Notes: generated by a model from the sequence alone, not told the origin. DNA of 51,293 bases from Nitrospirota bacterium (GCA_035873375.1 JAYWMQ010000005.1:1-51293); one strand, 5' to 3'; positions 7,998 through 17,377 are shown, counted from the stretch's first letter. Program-made: numbers and translations.

Positions 7998-8169
7998 TAA
8001 ATATTCATCCCTGTTGTTATAATAGTATTGCATAACAGCAGGGTTTGTTGCCTTGCAATTAAACACTTGTGGACGGCGTCACCAAGACACCACCCATTCG
8101 CCACCTCTTAAAGCTCGGAAACCTTTTCAGCGTGGCCCCCTCAGGCCACAGTTAGAGAGAGTTCCTGCT

Positions 8170-9186
8170 TCATTTTAGTTTTTTAGATTTAGTTGTTATA
8201 TCGGTAATCTGATATTGATATGTTCTCACAGCTTTAAGCTTTTTGTCGTCAAAAATGACATAGTTATTGCCGTTTGCAATTGAACTTTTATAAATAATTC
8301 CATGAAAACCTATATTTTTAAGCAATTCACAAAGGTATTGACTTGGAAGATATTCTAAATTTGCTTCCCGTGGTATTATTGGTTTTGACAGTTCATTTCC
8401 AAGAAGTGTAAGAAATGGCATATTTTTATAAATGAGTTCTAATTCGTTTTCTTCATTTAGTTCAAAAGGACTGATAGTGTTTTTAGGATCCCGCAAATCT
8501 GCCAATTCTAGATCTTTATTCATTATGAATTCAGCAATAGTGACAAATTCTCCTTTATTGCCCCTGATTTCGGAAATTGCTGTATCAACCGACGACGCCA
8601 AATAGAGGTAAGGTATTCCAATTGGATTGGCTCGCCCATTTGATACTAAATTCTTAAGTGGCTTGCTCATTTGTGAAATTTTGTATGGTTTATCAGAAGT
8701 GTTAATTCTTGCTCTGAAAAATATTTGGGAGCCTTTATTGAGCATTACGCCAATATGCTTGCCGAATGGCTCCAAATTACTCTTGACAGGGGCATTATTG
8801 GGAAAAAATCTATTTCTATGTTTTAATTCTTCTCTAAAATTTTCCCATTGCTCAACATTTTTTTGTTCTATTAAAAATACAGGTTTAAATTTAACTTTGA
8901 ACAGATCGTTATTGCATGAGATTGCTTTTAATAACTTTTGCTGCATACGATTTACGGTGATTGTAAAAACATTCCAATCAATTTGCAAAAGCTCATTAAG
9001 TGCAACCCCCTCTCGGTCTTTTTCATACAACTCCAGGAGAGGTTCAAATCGATCAAATAATTCTTCAGGCTTTATCAGTGTTGCATTATCTGTTTTGCAA
9101 AAGGAACACTTCCCTTTTTTGTTACTAACTGCGTTAATATGCTTCTGCAAAAAATTATCAGAAAAACAATTAGGGCAACAATTCAT
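8170..9186 (-). CDS. RES-domain protein with N-terminal zinc ribbon (HEPN/RES-type)
   Basis: A 338-residue protein with two parts. The N-terminus carries Cys3/4, Cys7 and CSFC (27-30), a zinc ribbon seen ahead of many RES proteins, then an all-helical region (about 38-125) of the HEPN/RES N-terminal type. The RES domain starts near 153 and shows the expected residues: FRAR (R158, R160), GRANP (184-188), LYLASS (194-199), the acidic E206 in SEIR, and C-terminal YLPSQYLCEL with IIYKSS and NYVIFD. RES toxins consume NAD+ or ADP-ribosylate targets. It is the last gene of a three-gene minus-strand operon and starts just after the sce7725 stop, so it is probably translationally coupled. No separate Xre/DUF2384 antitoxin, the usual RES partner, is adjacent. 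Confidence 0.85.
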   Translation of the reverse strand: MNCCPNCFSDNFLQKHINAVSNKKGKCSFCKTDNATLIKPEELFDRFEPLLELYEKDREGVALNELLQIDWNVFTITVNRMQQKLLKAISCNNDLFKVKFKPVFLIEQKNVEQWENFREELKHRNRFFPNNAPVKSNLEPFGKHIGVMLNKGSQIFFRARINTSDKPYKISQMSKPLKNLVSNGRANPIGIPYLYLASSVDTAISEIRGNKGEFVTIAEFIMNKDLELADLRDPKNTISPFELNEENELELIYKNMPFLTLLGNELSKPIIPREANLEYLPSQYLCELLKNIGFHGIIYKSSIANGNNYVIFDDKKLKAVRTYQYQITDITTKSKKLK

Positions 9187-9187
9187 A

Positions 9188-10138
9188 TCAACTTTCTCTG
9201 CTGATGAAGTTTGCCATTAATTCAATATGATGCTGCATAGAAAGCTTTTTAACATATCCAAGTCCGGGATAATGCTGCATCTTAAAAAGTTTAAGATATT
9301 CAGCGCACGCTCTTGATTTGAAAATTAGGGATTTAGGCTTATTTACTTTCTTTGCCAATTTTGCAAGAGCCTCAAGAAACTTTCCTCCAGGGTCGGTTGG
9401 AGAATCTGTCTGATCAGAAATAAAGTGATAGATAAACATATCATCATCATTGTCAAGGTACGTCATATGAATGGCAACAGCATATGCAGGACCACCGGTC
9501 TCTGTGTAATCGTCACCAACAATTAAATAATCACCGAATCCATCCATTCCTTCATCAGGAAAGGTAATATGTAAATCAGAAAAATGTTCATTAGATGGAT
9601 AGTGTGCATTCTTTTTTTGTGGTTTAAAGCCGTCCCTGATTAAAATTCTTTTGATTCCATCTTTTTTCAAATACCTTTGATATAACTTTCCGGCAAATCC
9701 ATCAATAAAAATATGGGTTTTAATATTTTCATATCCATCTATTGCGGCAGCAAGCTTTTTGCCATTAGTATACCCATAATGCAGAATAGAAAAGTTAAAA
9801 TTACGGTGTTTTTTTAGTAGCGCAACTAAATTGTCAATATTTGATTCAGCATGAAGCATGTAACCAACCGATATATTTTTTAACTTTTTAAATTTATCTT
9901 CGATAAGTTCCGTTAAAATGCTCGAAGAAGGTACAGGCTTCTGTCCAGCTATAGGATTCACTATAAGAGTACAATCAACACTACTTTCGTTCATAGCTTT
10001 TATTGAGCGTGTTAACGCTGCAAAGTCGCTTTTTACCGGTTCGATAATTGGATGGATGTTATTATTTGCTAAAAACTCGGCATTATCCCGAAGCAATATC
10101 AGTTCAAACTGTTTTCCCCTTAAATATGGATAATACAT
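9188..10138 (-). CDS. sce7725 family protein (T4 beta-protein-like)
   Basis: A 316-residue protein that opens with YYPYLRGKQFELILLR and HPIIEPVK, the recognisable start of the sce7725 family, which is related to the phage T4 beta protein. Alternating beta strands and helices suggest a TIM-barrel-like fold (inference). A DYLIVGDDYTETGGPAYAV segment near residue 200 carries conserved acidic residues. Biochemical function is unknown. sce7725 genes are typically found beside sce7726 genes, as here. It is preceded by AGGAGG and lies 11 bases after the upstream gene. Confidence 0.82.
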   Translation of the reverse strand: MYYPYLRGKQFELILLRDNAEFLANNNIHPIIEPVKSDFAALTRSIKAMNESSVDCTLIVNPIAGQKPVPSSSILTELIEDKFKKLKNISVGYMLHAESNIDNLVALLKKHRNFNFSILHYGYTNGKKLAAAIDGYENIKTHIFIDGFAGKLYQRYLKKDGIKRILIRDGFKPQKKNAHYPSNEHFSDLHITFPDEGMDGFGDYLIVGDDYTETGGPAYAVAIHMTYLDNDDDMFIYHFISDQTDSPTDPGGKFLEALAKLAKKVNKPKSLIFKSRACAEYLKLFKMQHYPGLGYVKKLSMQHHIELMANFISRES

Positions 10139-10149
10139 GTAATTTCCTC

Positions 10150-11052
10150 CTAAGCCGGCTTCGGAATGATTACTGAGCCAATGTTGCTTGTAAAGTTAGA
10201 CATTAATGCCCGCATTTTTGCCTTTTCACTACAAATACTCAATGCATAGGCAGATAATGAGGCAGGAGCTTTAGTAATGAATTCCTTAAGCACCTTCGTA
10301 TTATTTCGTTTTCGAAGAGTATTCATCGTTAAATAATGTGCTGTTTCGGGAGGAATTTTACAGAAAAGTTTTTTGCACTCCCGGTATATTTGAGTGTTCG
10401 GGACATTCGGTGCTATTTCATAGAATTCTTCGACAATTTTTAGATATTCTTTTTTTCTGAGAGAATCGAACAATGTGTCCATGTGTATGTTTTTCTTATT
10501 TGATTTTGATTTTCTGATTGTTGATATAGTGTTTCTATCGGTTAATACCTGGATGCCGACTGCGTCGGGTAGTATTGATTTAAGTTTTGTTGCCTGGGAA
10601 TTAGAGGTTATGACATTAATATGGTCAAAAATCTGATAGTAAGCTTTTACCTGGTTTTCGAGACGTGCAAAAGAATCGAATTCAGATTTTATCTCGTAGA
10701 CTGTTGATGTCCCATTTATCACTACTGCGTCAGCCTTACATTTGCCAACACGGAATTCTGTTAGCATATGTGAAGTGTTCAAGGAATGCTTGCCGAGTAG
10801 GATTTTATTGGCTATTGCATTCTTATAAATATATTCATTTCTGTAGTTTTTGAAGAGAATGTTGTAAATCCAGTCAAAAAACTGAGAAAGTGACATGGAA
10901 TGATCTATTTGTTCAAGAATGCCACTGTTTGTGCATACCTCATACAAGTAAGCGGAATATCCTTTGTGAGAAAGGCTATCCATCACAATGGACGAAAATA
11001 TCCGGCTTACTGCTGGCAAGTATTTCCGATTTATTATTTCTTTAGTTTTCAT
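10150..11052 (-). CDS. sce7726 family protein, predicted PD-(D/E)XK nuclease fold
   Basis: A 300-residue protein of the sce7726 type. The core shows E99 in LTEFRVG, D108 in KADAVV, and E120-x-K122 in VYEIKSE, spaced as in PD-(D/E)XK nucleases, followed by SFARLENQVKAYY and a VIT strand. The first 80 residues are helical and the C-terminal third is basic. Family knowledge pairs it with sce7725; nuclease activity is inferred from the motif only. It is the first gene of the cassette. A TATAAT on the minus strand (11069-11064) lies just ahead of the ATG and would leave a very short leader. Codon use is AT-rich compared with the flanking genes. Confidence 0.8.
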   Translation of the reverse strand: MKTKEIINRKYLPAVSRIFSSIVMDSLSHKGYSAYLYEVCTNSGILEQIDHSMSLSQFFDWIYNILFKNYRNEYIYKNAIANKILLGKHSLNTSHMLTEFRVGKCKADAVVINGTSTVYEIKSEFDSFARLENQVKAYYQIFDHINVITSNSQATKLKSILPDAVGIQVLTDRNTISTIRKSKSNKKNIHMDTLFDSLRKKEYLKIVEEFYEIAPNVPNTQIYRECKKLFCKIPPETAHYLTMNTLRKRNNTKVLKEFITKAPASLSAYALSICSEKAKMRALMSNFTSNIGSVIIPKPA

Positions 11053-11417
11053 TGCCTACCGGTATTATATAAAATCATCCCATCTTAATAAAAATATATT
11101 GGCTTATATCCACCCCAAAAAGCAAAACTTGAATAATACTTCAATTTTCCACTATTTATTTTGATTTTTCTAAAGGCTTCCATTACCCCCCGTGTCAGGA
11201 TAGATATCCGGTAACCTGAGTCGTATATTCAACCTTACATGAAGCTGAAAGATAAAGATAATAAAAGACATGGGTGAAGAGCAGTGAGCGGTGTCTACAT
11301 ATTTCAGAAATTTAATTCATCTCGTAGGCGGCGTCACACATCTACCATCCAAATCCGGTATAATTAAGAGTAGCTTTTAGCTTGGAAACAACTTAAAAAG
11401 GGCAGTAAGGTGAATAC
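11053..11417. other. Divergent intergenic region between the RES cassette and the DEAD-box gene
   Basis: These 365 bases separate two divergently transcribed units. On the minus strand, TATAAT at 11069-11064 points at the sce7726 gene, with a weak TTTATT -35 17 bases away. On the plus strand, TATAAT at 11359-11364 could be the -10 of the helicase promoter, but its -35 is poor. No gene or gene remnant was recognised. Confidence 0.45.
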
Positions 11418-12701
11418 ATGAAATTTGAAAAGTACCGGATATCAGAGACAATTAAGAAGAATCTTGACCTGATGGGTTTTAAAAACCCTACTAATATACA
11501 GTTCAAGTCCATACCCTCGATCCTGAAAGGCGAGGATGTCCTGGCGATTGCACAGACCGGGACCGGGAAGACGGCTGCCTTTGCTATTCCCATTATTGAC
11601 ACGATCCACAGGGAGAAGAGCAGCAAGCGGTCCCTTGGGATCAAGTGCATTGTCATGGTTCCCACGCGTGAACTGGCAATGCAGATCGGGGAGGTCTTTG
11701 AAAAGCTTGCGCGGCATACAAAGGTCAAGTCCTTTGCCCTGTACGGCGGGGTCGAGCAGGACCGGCAGGTCAAAAGACTTCAGGACGGAATAGACATACT
11801 TATTGCGACCCCTGGACGGATGTTTGATCTCATCAAGCAGGGCTTCGTTGACCTTTCACGAATCAGGACCCTTGTGCTTGATGAGGCCGACCATATGCTT
11901 GACATCGGGTTTATTGATGACATCAAGTATGTAAAGAGGAAGCTTACGAACAAGCATCAGACACTCTTCTTCTCGGCCACGATCAACAAGGAGATTAAAA
12001 AACTCGCCTTCTCGCAGGTCAGGAGCTCTGCAATACGCATCCAGATAGCGCCTGAGAACCCTGTCTCAAAGAATGTCTCGCACTTTGTCATGTTTGTGGA
12101 GATGGATGACAAGAGGTTCTTCCTTGAGAGGTTTGTCAAGGATAATCCGGAAAGCAAGATAATCGTATTTGTGAGGACACGGGTCCGTGCCGAACGGGTA
12201 GCAAAGGCCATGGAGAGGGTGCAAATAGAGACGGTTACTCTCCACGGAGACAAGAAACAGGACGACCGGTCCGAGGTGATGAAAAAGTTCAAGGAGGGCA
12301 GCTACCGCATCATGATTGCCACGGATATCAGTGCCCGCGGGATTGATGTGCCTGATGTCGATTACGTAATCAACTATGATCTTCCGGACAAGCCCGAAAA
12401 TTACGTGCACAGGGTTGGAAGGACCGGCCGCGGCGTCAATCTGGGGGTAGCGATCTCTTTCTGCAGCAAGGAAGAAAAGGGACTTCTTGAGGATATACAG
12501 CAGCTCATCAATAAAGATATCGAGGTCATAACGCTCCACAAAGCAGACTATGAAGACATTGTCAGCTCACCCGCAGAGGAGCTCAACCTGCAGGAGTTGA
12601 TCGATAAACATGAGCAATGGGAAGCAGACAGGAAGAAAAAAAAGAAAAAATCCCCGAAGACAGCAAAGAAGAAAAATAAAAGCCGGAGTGTGAACAGATG
12701 A
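11418..12701 (+). CDS. DEAD-box ATP-dependent RNA helicase
   Basis: A 427-residue DEAD-box helicase. The Q-motif region (NPTNIQFKSIP), motif I AQTGTGKT, PTRELA, motif II LDEADHML, motif III SAT, ATDISARGID and motif VI HRVGRTGR are all in order over about residues 20-350. The C-terminal tail (about 385-427) is Lys-rich, with long KKKKKK runs typical of RhlE/CshA-type RNA-binding tails. The likely role is unwinding of structured RNA in decay or ribosome assembly. It ends in an ATGA overlap with slyX, so the two are translationally coupled. A second DEAD-box gene lies at 32517-33776. Confidence 0.95.
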   Translation: MKFEKYRISETIKKNLDLMGFKNPTNIQFKSIPSILKGEDVLAIAQTGTGKTAAFAIPIIDTIHREKSSKRSLGIKCIVMVPTRELAMQIGEVFEKLARHTKVKSFALYGGVEQDRQVKRLQDGIDILIATPGRMFDLIKQGFVDLSRIRTLVLDEADHMLDIGFIDDIKYVKRKLTNKHQTLFFSATINKEIKKLAFSQVRSSAIRIQIAPENPVSKNVSHFVMFVEMDDKRFFLERFVKDNPESKIIVFVRTRVRAERVAKAMERVQIETVTLHGDKKQDDRSEVMKKFKEGSYRIMIATDISARGIDVPDVDYVINYDLPDKPENYVHRVGRTGRGVNLGVAISFCSKEEKGLLEDIQQLINKDIEVITLHKADYEDIVSSPAEELNLQELIDKHEQWEADRKKKKKKSPKTAKKKNKSRSVNR

Positions 12702-12904
12702 ATGAAGACCGTTTATTGGAGATTGAAACAAGGATAGCCTTTCAGGAAAACACGATAAAAGACCTGAGCGATACCGTCTACAATCAGCAGAAACAGATAG
12801 ATGCCCTGCACGAGACCCTGAAACAGCTCATTGACCGGTTCAGGGTCTCATCCACTATATCCTCCGGAGGAGACCTGAAAGACGAAAAACCGCCGCATTA
12901 TTAA
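12698..12904 (+). CDS. slyX: SlyX family protein
   Basis: A 68-residue coiled-coil protein matching SlyX: an N-terminal RLLEIETRIAFQE heptad region, TIKDLSDTVYNQQKQID, a second helix LHETLKQLIDRF, and the C-terminal PPHY signature. SlyX proteins form small helical bundles; the function is unsettled. The start codon overlaps the helicase stop by four bases. Confidence 0.92.
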   Translation: MNEDRLLEIETRIAFQENTIKDLSDTVYNQQKQIDALHETLKQLIDRFRVSSTISSGGDLKDEKPPHY

Positions 12905-12913
12905 ATGAGGAGG

Positions 12914-13795
12914 TCAACGAGCGGCCCTTTGTCGTCCGACGGAGTAAGTTTTAGCGGCTTTTCTGAGCTCCCGCAGCATATTCTGGACCAGATCTTTCCC
13001 GAGTCTTTTTGAAAAACGCATCTGATCAATATATCCTGAATCCTTTGTAATCCTGATTATATCGGTCTTGTGAATTACATTATGAGGCGGAAGGTTGCAC
13101 TGTTTTGCATACTTATCCCTGATATCGAAAACCTTCCGGAAGAATTTTTTCTCGTCATTCTGAAGGCTGTTGTATCCACTTATCTTTTTGTATTTATCTT
13201 CCGGGGCCCTCGTATAATCCTTGTTCTGTATCTGCAGGTTCTTCAGGAGATAGATCTCCATCAATTTCTTTACGTACAGTTTTGCCAGAATGATGTCTTT
13301 CAGTTCAAGCAGATGCCTTACATCATTGAGCGCGTAATCAATCGCCTCTTCGGCAATAGGCCTTTTCGTCCAGTTATACTGCTGATATTTCCTCTTCTTC
13401 CCCAGGATTATCCCGAGCTCAGATGCAATTATGGAATGAAGGTCCTTCTTTTCATATTTAAGAAGCTCGACTGCGGGTCTTAAATCCAGTATTGATTTTA
13501 TCTCTATCCCGGCAGAGTTTTTCAGCAGCGACAAATCGCTTCCAGCATCATACATTACTTTCAGAACGTTTGGATTCTCAAAGAGAAGCTTAAGGGTATT
13601 ATTGCTTATATTGAACGGATCAATGATTACATGGTTCACTCCATCAAAGATCTGCGCCAGGCACAGCTTTTCTCCGTAGGCATGACAATTACACTCCGCT
13701 TCTATATCCAAAGCGATAATGTGAAACTCTTTCTCCTCAAACTTCTCCAGGTACGACCGTAGCCCGGCTCCATCTTCAATGTTAATATAACTCAC
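12914..13795 (-). CDS. rnd: Ribonuclease D-like 3'-5' exonuclease
   Basis: A 293-residue protein with a DEDD-type 3'-5' exonuclease domain (about residues 15-185). Acidic residues of Exo I are in ALDIEAE, Exo II in VMYDAGSDLSLL, and Exo III in EAIDYALNDVRHLLEL, which fits the DEDDy Tyr-Asp pattern. A helical C-terminal region (about 195-280) resembles an HRDC module. This is the RNase D layout, with a role in 3' trimming of stable RNAs. It is somewhat shorter than E. coli RNase D (about 375), with probably one HRDC-like domain rather than two. It converges on slyX with only nine bases between stops. Confidence 0.88.
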   Translation of the reverse strand: MSYINIEDGAGLRSYLEKFEEKEFHIIALDIEAECNCHAYGEKLCLAQIFDGVNHVIIDPFNISNNTLKLLFENPNVLKVMYDAGSDLSLLKNSAGIEIKSILDLRPAVELLKYEKKDLHSIIASELGIILGKKRKYQQYNWTKRPIAEEAIDYALNDVRHLLELKDIILAKLYVKKLMEIYLLKNLQIQNKDYTRAPEDKYKKISGYNSLQNDEKKFFRKVFDIRDKYAKQCNLPPHNVIHKTDIIRITKDSGYIDQMRFSKRLGKDLVQNMLRELRKAAKTYSVGRQRAAR

Positions 13796-13974
13796 AACAA
13801 TCTCTTATCCAGCATTAGTTAATGTCCTTTGTCGGGGTCTTACCCCGAGTTCTTTCTTGTAAATTATACCATAAAAAAGAGTCTCAACCGTTAAACAGCC
13901 CGTAAGCGGAAGACATTTCAAGTGATAAACCGCTTGAAAGGGCCTGTTCCATACCTCTCAGGGACTATGGCTGA

Positions 13975-14091
13975 ATTGATTATTTATTCAACAATGCCGG
14001 CATCGCGATAAACGGGGAATTTCAGGACATGACTCTGGAGCACCGGCAACGAATCCCTGAGGTCAACATAAAGCAGAAAGCATACTGGTGA
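13975..14091 (+). pseudogene. Short-chain dehydrogenase/reductase remnant
   Basis: A 38-codon open stretch bounded by stops encodes YLFNNAGIAINGEFQDMTLE followed by a RIPEVNIK segment. This is the NNAG strand and following helix, ending in the (D)VN motif, of classical SDR oxidoreductases, a mid-protein piece (about residues 80-115 of a 250-residue enzyme). There is no start codon, no N-terminal TGxxxGIG nucleotide-binding motif upstream and no YxxxK active site downstream. It is a decayed fragment. Confidence 0.6.
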
Positions 14092-14267
14092 ATTTACAGA
14101 TTGTTCCTCTGAGTTATTCCCGGTTCTACGTTGTAAACATCTTTGTCCCGCCATTCAAAGCAGATGCTCCAACGTACGTTAATAAAGAGGGAGGAATTGC
14201 ATTTATACTATTGTAACAAATCTGTAATTCTGGAGGCACTTGCAATATTCGCAGTTGTCCCGACAGG

Positions 14268-14303
14268 CAATTGACAAGAAAATAAAATAAAGCTTGTCAA
14301 TTG
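14268..14303. promoter_or_regulatory. Inverted repeat, probable operator
   Basis: CAATTGACAAG (14268-14278) and CTTGTCAATTG (14293-14303) form perfect 11-bp arms around an AT-only-like 14-base spacer. The right arm overlaps the -35 hexamer of the adjacent promoter, an arrangement expected for a dimeric repressor or redox regulator. No regulator gene is next to it. Confidence 0.6.
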
Positions 14304-14322
14304 GCATTAATTTTGGTATATT
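14294..14322 (+). promoter_or_regulatory. Predicted sigma-70 promoter for the 14407 gene
   Basis: TTGTCA (14294-14299) and TATATT (14317-14322) are separated by exactly 17 bases. The expected transcript start is near 14329, leaving a leader of about 78 bases before the ATG at 14407, which has AAGGAGG upstream. Confidence 0.6.
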
Positions 14323-14406
14323 TACAGAAAGAGGGAACCGGAACCATCAAAGAAAAGCTCATCGAATTATTAACTTCTAAATGGCATAAGGAAAGGAGGG
14401 TGTAAG

Positions 14407-14721
14407 ATGGCTACAGTGAGAAAGGATTTTGATTCCTACAAGGTCTGGTATTACAGCGGACATCCGTACGAAGCGCTAATATATTGCTACCAGGGGGGCC
14501 ACTATGTTGGAAGGGTAGTCTTTTTTAAGGAAGCCTCTCCGATTCCTCCGAATGCGAACTACTCAAGTGGGCCATCAATCCACTATCCACTTAGTCGGTT
14601 CAATGACATCATTTCAATTCTGCGCTATGAAAAGCCCCTTTATCTTTTCCTGAACCTGGACAATCTCATTGGAATCATAGCGACTGCACAGCAGGAGCCA
14701 GTTGGAGAGGAGGAGTCATAG
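14407..14721 (+). CDS. Conserved hypothetical protein, 104 aa
   Basis: A small soluble protein rich in Tyr and Phe, with no signal peptide. Recognisable blocks are KVWYYSGHPYEALIYCYQGG, GRVVFFKEASPIP, SIHYPLSRFNDIISILRYEK and LFLNLDNLIGIIAT. I recall similar uncharacterised proteins in environmental bacteria but no assigned function; the fold looks like an alpha/beta sandwich. AAGGAGG lies directly upstream. It is transcribed alone from a promoter overlapped by a palindromic operator, so expression is probably conditional. No neighbour suggests a pathway. Confidence 0.75.
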   Translation: MATVRKDFDSYKVWYYSGHPYEALIYCYQGGHYVGRVVFFKEASPIPPNANYSSGPSIHYPLSRFNDIISILRYEKPLYLFLNLDNLIGIIATAQQEPVGEEES

Positions 14722-14820
14722 TCAGCGTAAAGATGGTTGCTTGGGTGTTAATAAACCGGCAAATAAATGAGGAGGATTTAGCTTGTTAAAAGATTGTTCC
14801 ACAAACAGAAAAAAACGTTA

Positions 14821-14900
14821 TATGTCATTCTGAATCCCAGATCAGGTTCGGGAAATCTCTATGATACAGAAACGGATAGATCCTGAATCAAGTTCAGAAG
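14821..14900. repeat. Dispersed intergenic repeat, copy 2
   Basis: It starts with GTCATTCTGAAT, continues through a CAGGTTCGG word and ends with CCTGAATCAAGTTCAG. It shares its building blocks with the 311-431 copy in the opposite orientation. Its right edge abuts the surviving part of hicB, which suggests that the repeat replaced the front of that gene. Confidence 0.5.
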
Positions 14901-14904
14901 ACTA

Positions 14905-15009
14905 CACAAGGGCTTAAAGAATATTCAAGAGGCTACTGAAGTGTATATTGAAAGTCTGAAAGAACACAATGAACCTATTCCTCCGTCTATAGATGAAGAA
15001 ATTGTATAG
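14905..15009 (+). pseudogene. hicB: HicB antitoxin remnant (C-terminal end)
   Basis: The last 34 codons of a HicB-type antitoxin survive, in frame to a TAG at 15007-15009. The peptide GLKNIQEATEVYIESLKEHN followed by EPIPP is the characteristic helix and tail after the HicB partial RNase H-fold domain. Everything upstream, including the start, is missing and is replaced by the dispersed repeat. Confidence 0.75.
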
Positions 15010-15017
15010 GTAGTGGT

Positions 15018-15060
15018 ATGAGCACACTTCCACGAATATCAGGTCGTGAGGTAGCTAAGC
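15018..15060 (+). pseudogene. hicA: HicA toxin remnant (N-terminal end)
   Basis: An ATG at 15018, eight bases after the hicB stop, begins MSTLPRISGREVAK, which matches the start of HicA mRNA interferases. The similarity ends at the pgk 3' end, so the double-stranded RNA-binding-like core and catalytic His are gone. Gene order hicB then hicA with short spacing confirms a former TA pair. Confidence 0.75.
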
Positions 15061-15061
15061 G

Positions 15062-16294
15062 TCACTCGCTCTTCTTGTCGGTAAGTACGGCAATCCCCGG
15101 GAGTTCCTTGCCTTCGAGGAGCTGCAGGGTTGCACCGCCGCCGGTTGAGATAAATGATATGCTGTCTGATACCCCGGCCCTGTGAACTGCAAGGTCTGTA
15201 TCTCCTCCGCCCACAATGGTGAGGGCATAGGCATCTGCTATTGCGCGGGCCACGGCAAACGTTCCGCGGGAGAAGGCATCAATCTCAAAGACACCCATCG
15301 GTCCGTTCCAGAGGATGGTCTTTGCATTCTGAATGGCCTCGGAGAAGAGCTTTGCAGTGGCGGGTCCAATGTCAAGGGCCTTCCACCCCTTTGGAATCTC
15401 AAGGGTAGGAACCGTCTTCGTCTCAGCCCCGGGGTCAAGGCTCTGTGCTATTACACAATCCACGGGAAGATAGAATTTCACACCCCTGTCTTTCAGTTTG
15501 ATCCTGATTCTCTGGGCCATCTCCACCATATCCTCTTCAACAAGCGAATCACCAACCTCGTATCCCATTGCCTTGATAAATGTAAATGCCATGCCGCCGC
15601 CGATCAGTACCTTGTCTACATTTGACTCAAGGTTTTCGAGCACCCCTATCTTTCCGGATACCTTTGCACCGCCAAGAATGGCCACAAAGGGTCTGACCGG
15701 ATTGTTTACTACACCCTTGAGGTATTCTATCTCTTTTTTAAGGAGAAAACCTGCTGCAGCAGGGAGGAATTTCGGGACGCCAACAATGGATGCGTGGTTT
15801 CTGTGGGCAGTCCCAAAGGCGTCGTTAACGTAGAAGTCTGCCAGGGAGGCAAGGGCCTTTGCAAACTCTTCGTCGTTCTTCTCTTCACCCGGATGAAACC
15901 TCAGGTTTTCAATTACAACCACATCTCCTGGCTGCATCTTGTCAATAATGTTTTTGACCTGTGGTCCGATACAGTCAGGGGCAAAGATAACATCCTTGTT
16001 AAGAAGCCTTTTGAGCCTTTTTGCAACAGGTGCAAGGCTGTAACGAGGGTCGGCCTTGCCCTTTGGTCTGCCAAGATGTGAGGCGAGTATAACCTTTGCC
16101 CCCTCGTCAATGGCATAGTTGATGGTTGCAAGGGCTGAGCGGATCCGCCGGTCATCTGTAATGTTGAGATTTTCATCAAGTGGGACGTTAAAATCAACAC
16201 GAACAAATACCCTCTTGCCTTTGAGGTCAAAGTCCTGTATGGTAAGTTTGCTGAGGATGTCCCTTATTGGTGCAGGACTGATTCCAGTTGCCAT
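15062..16294 (-). CDS. pgk: Phosphoglycerate kinase
   Basis: A full-length 410-residue Pgk that transfers the phosphate of 1,3-bisphosphoglycerate to ADP. It shows [44 protein letters not shown], the hinge-side [15 protein letters not shown], the NGPMGVFE nucleotide loop, and the C-terminal GGGDT(D). GGAGGC precedes the ATG at 16294. About ten extra N-terminal residues precede the family core. It lies downstream of gap in the same direction with a short gap, a common glycolytic pair, and its stop abuts the hicA remnant. Confidence 0.97.
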   Translation of the reverse strand: MATGISPAPIRDILSKLTIQDFDLKGKRVFVRVDFNVPLDENLNITDDRRIRSALATINYAIDEGAKVILASHLGRPKGKADPRYSLAPVAKRLKRLLNKDVIFAPDCIGPQVKNIIDKMQPGDVVVIENLRFHPGEEKNDEEFAKALASLADFYVNDAFGTAHRNHASIVGVPKFLPAAAGFLLKKEIEYLKGVVNNPVRPFVAILGGAKVSGKIGVLENLESNVDKVLIGGGMAFTFIKAMGYEVGDSLVEEDMVEMAQRIRIKLKDRGVKFYLPVDCVIAQSLDPGAETKTVPTLEIPKGWKALDIGPATAKLFSEAIQNAKTILWNGPMGVFEIDAFSRGTFAVARAIADAYALTIVGGGDTDLAVHRAGVSDSISFISTGGGATLQLLEGKELPGIAVLTDKKSE

Positions 16295-16357
16295 TATTGC
16301 CTCCCGTTGTCAACTGCAGACTATATTAATTTACAGCATTAATGTACAACAATATCT

Positions 16358-17377
<1,020 letters not shown>

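Larger units (their letters stand above)
13796..14406. other. Long intergenic region with a gene remnant and regulatory signals
   Basis: About 610 bases without an intact gene. It holds a CGGGGT/ACCCCG hairpin with a 3-base loop (13833-13847), a TTTCAAG/CTTGAAA inverted pair (13916-13939), an SDR remnant (13975-14091), and an operator-promoter arrangement (14268-14322) serving the next gene. The last three features are described separately where they matter. Confidence 0.6.
14722..15061. other. Intergenic region with dispersed repeat and toxin-antitoxin remnants
   Basis: No intact gene lies in these 340 bases. They contain a dispersed repeat (about 14821-14900) followed directly by the C-terminal end of a hicB gene and the N-terminal end of a hicA gene, the latter cut off at the 3' end of pgk. 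Confidence 0.6.

Noticed and set aside
8132-8149. GTGGCC/GGCCAC hairpin as a terminator of the RES operon
   Set aside because: Neither strand has a T-run after the stem; I could not support termination.
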